Source of the DNA: Owenia fusiformis | Taxonomy: Eukaryota; Annelida; Polychaeta; Sabellida; Oweniidae | Length of the DNA stretch: 64,000 nucleotides | Reading direction: 5' to 3' | Assembly (NCBI GenBank): GCA_903813345.2 | Contig: CAIIXF020000001.1 | Coordinates: 7,381,098 to 7,445,097, forward strand | Shown: positions 36,401 to 45,400 of the stretch, piece after piece | Numbering within the stretch: the first letter of the stretch is position 1 | Layout: each line of letters opens with the position of its first letter | Program-made: the position numbers and the translations under genes | The notes under the pieces: model-generated | The model's database searches: none | What the model was told of the DNA's origin: nothing | What the model saw: only the letters and a program-made list of their open reading frames with translations

Positions 36401-39400
36401 CAATTACGTAAAGAAATTGGGCTTTGATTTTCTTTGCAGTTCTACTTACTATGCATCATGTTCCAAATATTGTGGGTTGAGTACTTCTTTAACTAGTTCC
36501 CTAAAAATAATAAAAAGTAAAAACAATGTCATCGAATGTTACATACATGTACATGTTATATGTCATGAGGAAGTACATGGCCATGTATATATATAAGTTT
36601 GTGGTGTACATATTGAATACAAATATCAAGAATTTTAATAGTCTTGTTTCTTCTAAAGGCCATTTCTCAAAAAATTTGGAATATTGACTCATGAAATTAA
36701 ATAGTATTTTACAATATTATAATAGTTACATCATGAAAGACATTAAAATTCAGTAAAAGGAGTCTGTGATATTTGAGAAATGGGCCCCTGGATATAAAAC
36801 AATCTCCAGCATCAGTGTTCATTCTTGGATTTCTTCTCAACTATTCATTTATACAATATACTAAACTACTATATATTTCTACTCCATTGATCAATATAGA
36901 CTAATAGTATCTTATCTGAAGGAAAATTAAACAATCGTTTTCATTTTAAAGATGATATAATCAATGAATATGTAATTTTAGAGGGTTATCTCACACATAT
37001 TATAATCAGGCATTATTTGAAATCACACTCGGGAAATGATATCTGACTGGGATATAAGGCTTCTCTAGACTTCAACTGACATGGTTGTCAGTTCCAACAG
37101 GCATGTAGCCAGGGTGGTTCGAGCGAAACCCCCCCCCCCTGGCCAAAATTTCTTTCAAAATCATGCAGTTCTTCACCATTCTTAGTCTTACTATTTTTTT
37201 GTGATTTTTGGCCAAATTTGCCCAAGTGAACCCCCCAGAATTTTTGGGAAAAGTGAACCCCCCCTTGGAAAATTCTGGCTATGGGCCTGTCCAACCTCAT
37301 TGACCTCGTTCCTTCCACCCAAGCCACATTATCACAACGCGCAAATATCGGCTTTTAGCCGCAAACCACCAACTCTTCTCTCCTGAACTTATTTCTCCAC
37401 TCGCGTATTGAGACATTCGCGTTGTGAGAATGTGGTTCGGATGGAAGGAACGTGATCAACCATGTCAGAACTGATGATCGCGTGAGTCAAAGTCTACACA
37501 GCCAATATAATTCGCGCCGTTTTGGCATCGAAAAAATTCGGCGCTGTTCTGGCACCGTTCCGGCACCAAAACCTTTTGACACCAAAATTTGCCACCGGAC
37601 TAGTCAGTCCATTTGGTTCCGTTTCGGCACCGAAATTTGGAACCGAAACGGTGTCGAAAATCAGATTGCATTTTGGGGGTGTAGGAGACCTGAATATTAT
37701 GCACACTAATGCACATGTTAGTTATGTTTTTAATTATTTCATTATGCAAATTACATGTTACTTCAGTCAAGTGCATAGCTTCATGAAAATTTAAGTAATT
37801 TTCAGGTTTTAATCTCTCAGCCAGAATCGCACGGACTTAAAATTCAATCATGCAATATGCGTAACAAAATATATATTAAATGCTTTCACCATCAGGTTGA
37901 CCAAGACCCATTATTTAAACAAAAAAATGAATGGCTTAATTAAGTACATCTTATATCTTAATATGTGTAGGTTAATACTTTATTTAGCACACATCCAAAA
38001 CTGTTCCATTTAATAACATGATGAAGGTTAGGAAACAAAAGCTGCAAAATTTAAGCTAGAAAATGGAAAGAAGGGGTTAACATTTCCATAAATCCTGTTA
38101 AAGTAAAACCCTAGGTCACCAGGTGAGAACAATTTTTTGGTACAGTATGTCTTAGAAAAAATAAAAATTATGAAATGTTCCAATTATATGGAGAGTACAT
38201 GTATTGTAAATAAGGTAGGGTTAATCAAGTCTGATCCCCAAATTAAAAGTGGTTTTTTTTCTTGAAAATTGCTCAGTGGACTCAAACATTTTGAAGAATC
38301 AGAAAATGTGAACTTTACAAGTAGTGATATACATAATATATAGTACTCATATTTAGAGGTTATGCCACCATGACGTGAAATATGCCTGGGTTCTCCCAAT
38401 ATAAGCCGACCTTGGTAGGCTCTATATTTGGGCAAGAACGAAGGCATATTTCACATCATAGTGACATAACTGATGTATTACATACCTTTATTCCCTTGGC
38501 AACTTTGTATCAATGTGTCACACATTTGTGTGCTAGTAGAATTTGATGGAAATGAAGCATGACATCGTAATATTGTCATGGTTATTATAGAAATGGTTAT
38601 TATCTAATATCAAAATGAAGTAAGGGGGCTATAGCGAGGTAAACGGGCAATATCAGTGGATATAGCCCGCTAACTGTCCCATTCACTTCCATAAAAATGC
38701 TTCACTAGGTATGTAATACAAACAAATATGGGACTGAAAGGTGTTGACATATAAATGGAATATTTCATGAAACACTTGACCTAAAAGCCTTATATAGTTT
38801 CAGTTTGGTCTCTTCCACATTCAAGAACAAACCAAAACCATCAGATACAATTAAATAGCCTAGGGGTATGGGAAGAATAACTAAAGTATAAAGTGGCTAT
38901 ATATATATATTATTTAGCAGAAAATATAACTATATCAATTCAATATAGCCTCTTTAATCAAATAAAAAATAATTGTGTCTGGATCATATACCTTTGATGT
39001 TCACTTAATCCACTTCATAAAAGAAAAATGAAATAGTCTTTAAAAACTGAAAATCTAAGTTGCTATGGTACAATATTCAATGAAGGTAGTGGATTTCTCA
39101 ATGATGTGATATACAAAATGTGCATTTGTGGCATTCAAAAATATTTAGATAATTCCAAGTAGTCATCGAACAAAATATTTACAAAAACGTAAAGTCAAAT
39201 AAACTGTTTGTCTTGGGCAATAGTATCATTTGTATGTCTGAATTTGTTTTATTTCAGATGTTCCAGAAGTTCATTCTTTGGAATAATGAAATTTTAACTG
39301 CACATTACGTAAAGCAAACATCTGTAAGATGTCCAACATCCAAATATATAACTGAAATCAGGCACTGAGCTAAGAGACAGTCAACTGGTCTTTCTTTTGA

Positions 39401-42400
39401 AACTGACTAGCTGATATTTCATTACATGACACTGCAGCTGGTTTTTAAGACCACATTTACCAGCTGCTCTAAAATTCTTAGCAAAATCCCTGATTTATCT
39501 AAGTGTATACATATTTGTAATGAAAAGCAAACTGGTGTGTGAAAATAATCACATTATAACATATAAAAAGCATCATGTGAGATCAGTCACTGTTCAGTTC
39601 CTTTGTAGACATATTCAGTTCCTTTGTAGACATATTGATAGTTCGTAAAGAGAAATATAAATATGTACTGTACATGTAAACATATACATGTATTTTCTAC
39701 GCAAATATATACATGTACTGTATTAAAATGGCAAAGGTTACTTACGAGACTTGCTCCAGCTCTGTGGCATGTTCAAATGCTTGGTGATCACAATGTAGTA
39801 CAAATATGAATGGGGCCAATAACTCATGCATTCCCTGCAAAACAAAATACACATACAAGTACAAGGGGTGATCAAAAAGTAATGAACAAAATTTCATACT
39901 CATATTATGCCTGTAGAACAGAAAAAACATACATGTAGAACAGAAAACACATACATGTATTATGCATGTAGAACAGAATACACATACATGTATTATGCAT
40001 GTAGAACAGATTGTACTTCTGTTGATAACAAAGCATAGAGATCACAACTGACTTATGCAATCCAAATCAAAAACAGCTGATATGAAATATTACCATGTAC
40101 GAGTATTTTGTTTTTGGCTTGCAAATTTTAAATTTTATTTAATTTCATGGAAATATTTAGATGGCAAAATGTCATTGAATGCAATTCGTAAATGTAAAGG
40201 GTGACCCAAACAATGTATATAAAATAATTTCATCATTAGTCATTTTTCAATTGTATAATAATGGGCCCATGGTCATCAAATAAAAAATGGAAATAATGAA
40301 GCCTAGATCAAAAATAAAATAATGATCAGACACATGTGTAGTATCAAATAAATAATAAAATAAATAAACAAACAAAAAATATAAAACCACTAAAACCTTA
40401 AATAATAGTTTCTAGCCAGTTACCAAGACAACCTTAAATCATAGATTCTAGCCAGTTACCTAGACAACCATATAATACCTTAACATGAAGCATAATTATG
40501 TGAGAATTATGTAAATGGCGATGTTTTTCATATATTATTAATCCATGAATGAATAAGAACAATAAATAAAAAAAAAATGTTTTGTAAAAATTGAAGATAA
40601 CTACATCATCAAAATGGCAATAATCACAGACACCAATAGACTGGATGAGAGTAGAATACATATAATCTTGATTTATGTCATCAAATTCAGTCTAAGTGAT
40701 GTCATATTTGAAATCTAGAAACATGGTTTTGAAAATTGTTTATCAACTTTGAAAATTCAATTTTCTTTGAAAATGTGACTCCTAGGTCGGGTTGATTCTC
40801 CATTGACCCCATGTTGCAAAATCACATAAAGTGAAATATCCTTTCTTGTATTGGACAGATAACATTTTCTTTTACTGGACATACGAGTCACCTGGCAGTG
40901 AAACTGCTAACTACCTACTCGCATCTGCGTTATTCAGACTGAAGAAGTTAGATGAAGATTCAGACCTGTTTATAAGAAAGCTTGTGATGTTTACGACAAT
41001 GACAGAATAGAATGTTAACCATCATCTCTTCAATCTTTTCCTCCTTAAAGAATTCTATCTCAGGAAAACTAGAAATATATAAAATAAAACAAAATCATAA
41101 AACCACGCAATGATTAGGGGTGAGTTAGAAATGGCTCTTTGAGAATGTCAATGTAATAGTACAGTAAAACCTGTAAACGTTATTGCTCTATATTAAACAC
41201 CTTCATCAAAGATTCTAGAATTATGCAGGCAAAAAATTGAAATTATGCAGCAAAATGCAAAATTATACGGGGAAATGCAAATTATGTAGCCCGGCCCCAT
41301 TTTACCATATGGACTGCCATTTCCGGTATAAATGATTTAAACTTTTAGAGTTTTTGTTAATTTACCTAATATAATAATTATGAGGAAAATGAGCATTGAA
41401 ACATCAGGCGAGGTATTCTTTGAGAAAAGGGTAAATTATGCGCTGATGACTGAATTATGTGGCATTTCTAGAAATTCAAAATTATGCAAAATTAAAATGT
41501 GTCGCGTAGAAATGTAATTCTAGAATCTGTGCTTCATGTGTAAAGTACTGGTCCTAGATGCAATCACATGGTAACAGGTTATACTGTGAATAAAAATACT
41601 GGAATACAATGTATAAACAAGTAGATAGGGTCTCCAAACAAAAAGAACAGGTATTCCAATATTACTTATTTCTGATAGGACATCAATATGCTGCAACTTG
41701 TATGAAAACAATAAGTGATCGGAAGATGCCAGAGTTTGGTATTAATGGTATAACATTAAAAAACTGCATACCCAATGTACACATGCATGCTGGATAATGT
41801 GAATACACATAAGATTTGGAAATTAAAACCTGAAAAATCTAAAAAAAAATGATTATGACAATGTGATGATGCTTGCGACATGTACTACACTACAGCCGAT
41901 CTATGCTATAATCTACAATATAGCTAAAATCAAAATAAATAAAATCTACAAACTCAGATTTTGGGCTATCATCAAAACATATAATACAACATAATGTGAT
42001 TTCTAAAGAGTCACAAACTAATACTTGATAATCATAATCATATTTATGCTACTGTCTTTTGAGTCTGTCTACAGTTGTGAAATAAAGAAGTTCATTATAT
42101 TATGGGTATGGTGCAAATGATGGTTTTTATTAATGTAGAATATTGACATCAACTGCAAATCAACATTTTCAAAATTTTGTAAAAGGGGTTAAGCCATAAT
42201 GGAATTAACTTCTATTTTCTACAAATGTTGACAATTAGACACAATACCTTAAGATGAAACAGAATGTGGATTGAACAACAATAAGAGGCTTGCCATTATA
42301 TTGCTAGGACCTTAACCTTTTTCTGGGTTTGAATACAGAAGGAAAATGGCAACATTCAGTGGGCTCATATGTTGAAAAAGCTGAAGCAATAGCAACATCT

Positions 42401-45400
42401 GGGAAACATAGTGCAAATTACCAGCATGAAACCCATAAAATGGATATGAGCACTGGGTCACATAAATGGCAATTTTCATTGTCTGGATTAAAATAATATT
42501 CTGAGCCCAGGGTCAGTAAATTTTTACAAATTTATCATGGGATATATGTGAAGATTTATCAGGAAAAAATACTTTGAAAATAGGATCAAATTTTCCAAAA
42601 GTTTATGGAATTCTTTAAATTGTACAAATCACATTGATTGTGGTAAAAAGATAAGGTCCCCATAACATAATGATCCATCGCTAAATACAGAATAGTTAAT
42701 ACACTCATCATGCTGGTTCATCAATATACCTGTCTGTATTGCACACCAGGGTTTAGTTTAGCATATATGAACAGTGAATCCACCATCATGGTCCTTATAT
42801 GGTCCCCATGGAAGAACTCAATCTTAGGATACCTACATATACATTTACCATGAAACATATTGTAACACTAATCTATAGCTATTAGATAACATTTCTTCTT
42901 GGTGTCAAATTAATATAAAACATTTTGGGGCATTTTCAGCATTAAATGTTTCTAGGTATTGCCTCATATATAGTCTTTGGCAGTTGGTATGAATTTTAAC
43001 TCATGTACAAAAACATCTCATATTTAAAATAAAAAGATTATTTAGTAAAAATGCTCCACTTACGTTCGAACAACATCCTGTTTTATTGTGAGTCTCAATT
43101 CATTGTCAAGGAAGAAACGATTCCAAGGACTCTGGGAAGAAATAATGATAACATCATCTCAAAATACAGTCACAGTCAAAATTGTGAATAAATTAAGTAG
43201 TGAAACAAAAGCCAATAACCCAGATGCGAGTAGAAATAATCTTGATTTACGTCATTAAAAATCATATTTGAAATCTACATGTAAAATTACATCTAGAAAT
43301 GTGGTTTTAAAAAGTGTTTATCAACTTTGAAAAATTACTTTTCTTTGAAAATGTGACTTCTAGCTCGGGGAGATTCCCCACAGACCCCATGCTATAAAAC
43401 CACAAAAAATGAAATATCTTTTCTTCTAGTGGACAGATAATATTTTGCTTTACTGGACATATTTTCAGTAGTATAAGTATTAGACACATAAGGGTTATAT
43501 GAAAATTGAGCCACTTAAATTGATAATATTCAAGTTTAAGGGAACTTTCTTATATACCTGCCATGTTAATTGACCCGAATCAGCCACCTGGTGGTGAAAC
43601 TGGTAACTACCTACTCGCATTTGGGTAATTGATTTGAGTTGCTCAGTGCAAAAGGACCAAACACAAATTACATTTTTCATGCTTTTATAATAATTTCTGC
43701 ACTCCTGACATTTCGCAACTAGATAAGAAGAGAAAATCCTATGATCTATAATTGATATGATTTTTATCCATGAATGTGTATGTTCTACAACTATAGGTTG
43801 AGAAGTTCAATGTTGATCTCATAAATATTGATAAAGAATCTATTTACCTCATCAATTTGAGAGAGAGGGTTGTTCACCACTAGATTCTCCTCAACGCTAT
43901 CTGACCTTGGATTAATTATGTACTGCAATTAAAAGTTTTGATAAATATAGACAAGGCATTAACATGCAAAATGTCACCACCAGATATTTATTACAGATGC
44001 TGAACACAAGTAAAAGTGATATCGATATGATATCATTTTGAATACCTAATGATTAAAATAATGATTATTATTTACTTGTGATCTAGTTTATTATTACTGA
44101 AAAAGCGATAGCTGATCACTTTAAATGAATATCCTTAGTTTTATTATATTACACATGTATACTGGGTAAAAGTGGCAATATTGCTGAGATGAAAATTTAC
44201 TGCTTTTGCTCGAAATTCAAATTAACAAAAATTCCTTCTTCCTAAAATCATAAAATTATAATCCTCTAATAAAACAAAACAAAAAATTCTGGAATGTTAC
44301 AACCAGTGACCATAAAATTATTTTAGGCTATATTTCTTCTCATACAATATATGAAATTAGAGAATACCTTTCTCCTCATATGGTCATAGTCAGCCCTTCT
44401 TTGGCGTGTCTCAGAGATCCAATCATCGATGTTCTCTGGTAGAGTCTCCAAGTATAACTGAAATATGTTGAAATATCCATTGCAACTTTTTTCAACTCAA
44501 AATTCAGTTTCTGTATGAAATATTGTATGACTAGCACTACTTCCAAAAATGAAACTCAAAATGTTTATTTTTCTACTTTCACCTGTCAAAAAGGTTGGAA
44601 ATGTTCACAGATAATTCAATAATTAATTCTAATTAAAATTCAACAATGGCAGAACACTCTCATAAAAACAAATTGTGTATCTTCTGTTCATATAGATCAC
44701 TCAAAAGTGAATAGTTTTGGGTAAAAAAAACTGCAGTGTTAATATTTGTAATAGTTTTATGACTGGATCCAATGATCAATAGTGTTATGTCCTTCCCTTG
44801 TTAGGCTGAACTTCAGGTCATGAATTCAATGTACATTGTAGTCCCAATATGTAATTAACAACAATTCAGAATGAATCTCTGATATCCTCCAAAAAATGTC
44901 ATTGAAGATTTATTGATCATTTTCAAATCAAACAACATCTCTTAAACAATGTGTACCTAACAAAACTTGACTATCATCCTCTCCCAAACCTAATTAATTA
45001 TTTTGGCATATGTCAATATTTGACTATTTCCCCCAAGAAAGTTTCCTTTTTTATATGTACCTTCCAACAGACACTTCTGAATCTACTGCTACGTAAGTTG
45101 CCCTCCAGACCTTGTAGCTTCAGATCTTTCAAGTAGTTGGGACAATGGAACATCCTATCCCACTCAGCACTGAAACATTGGAAAGACATGTAGCCCTTGG
45201 GCAACACTTTTTAAAGATTTGCATCTCCAAAAATAACCTGTCTATAATATTTTACTCTTAGTCTCTATGTTTCAGGGTAGTCTAATGTCAGGAAAAGATC
45301 CTTGTTTCTAGTCAGCCAAAGTTTAAGTTTAACACTTGTCCAATAGGTCTTCTATTTAGAAATTTTTGGATTTCTAGCACAAAGCTGGATCAATTGAAAA

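Noticed and set aside
39863-40210. Second full mariner-like element starting at GGGGTGATCAAAAAGTAATG
   Set aside because: No inverted right end could be found within a plausible distance, so only a lone end is noted.
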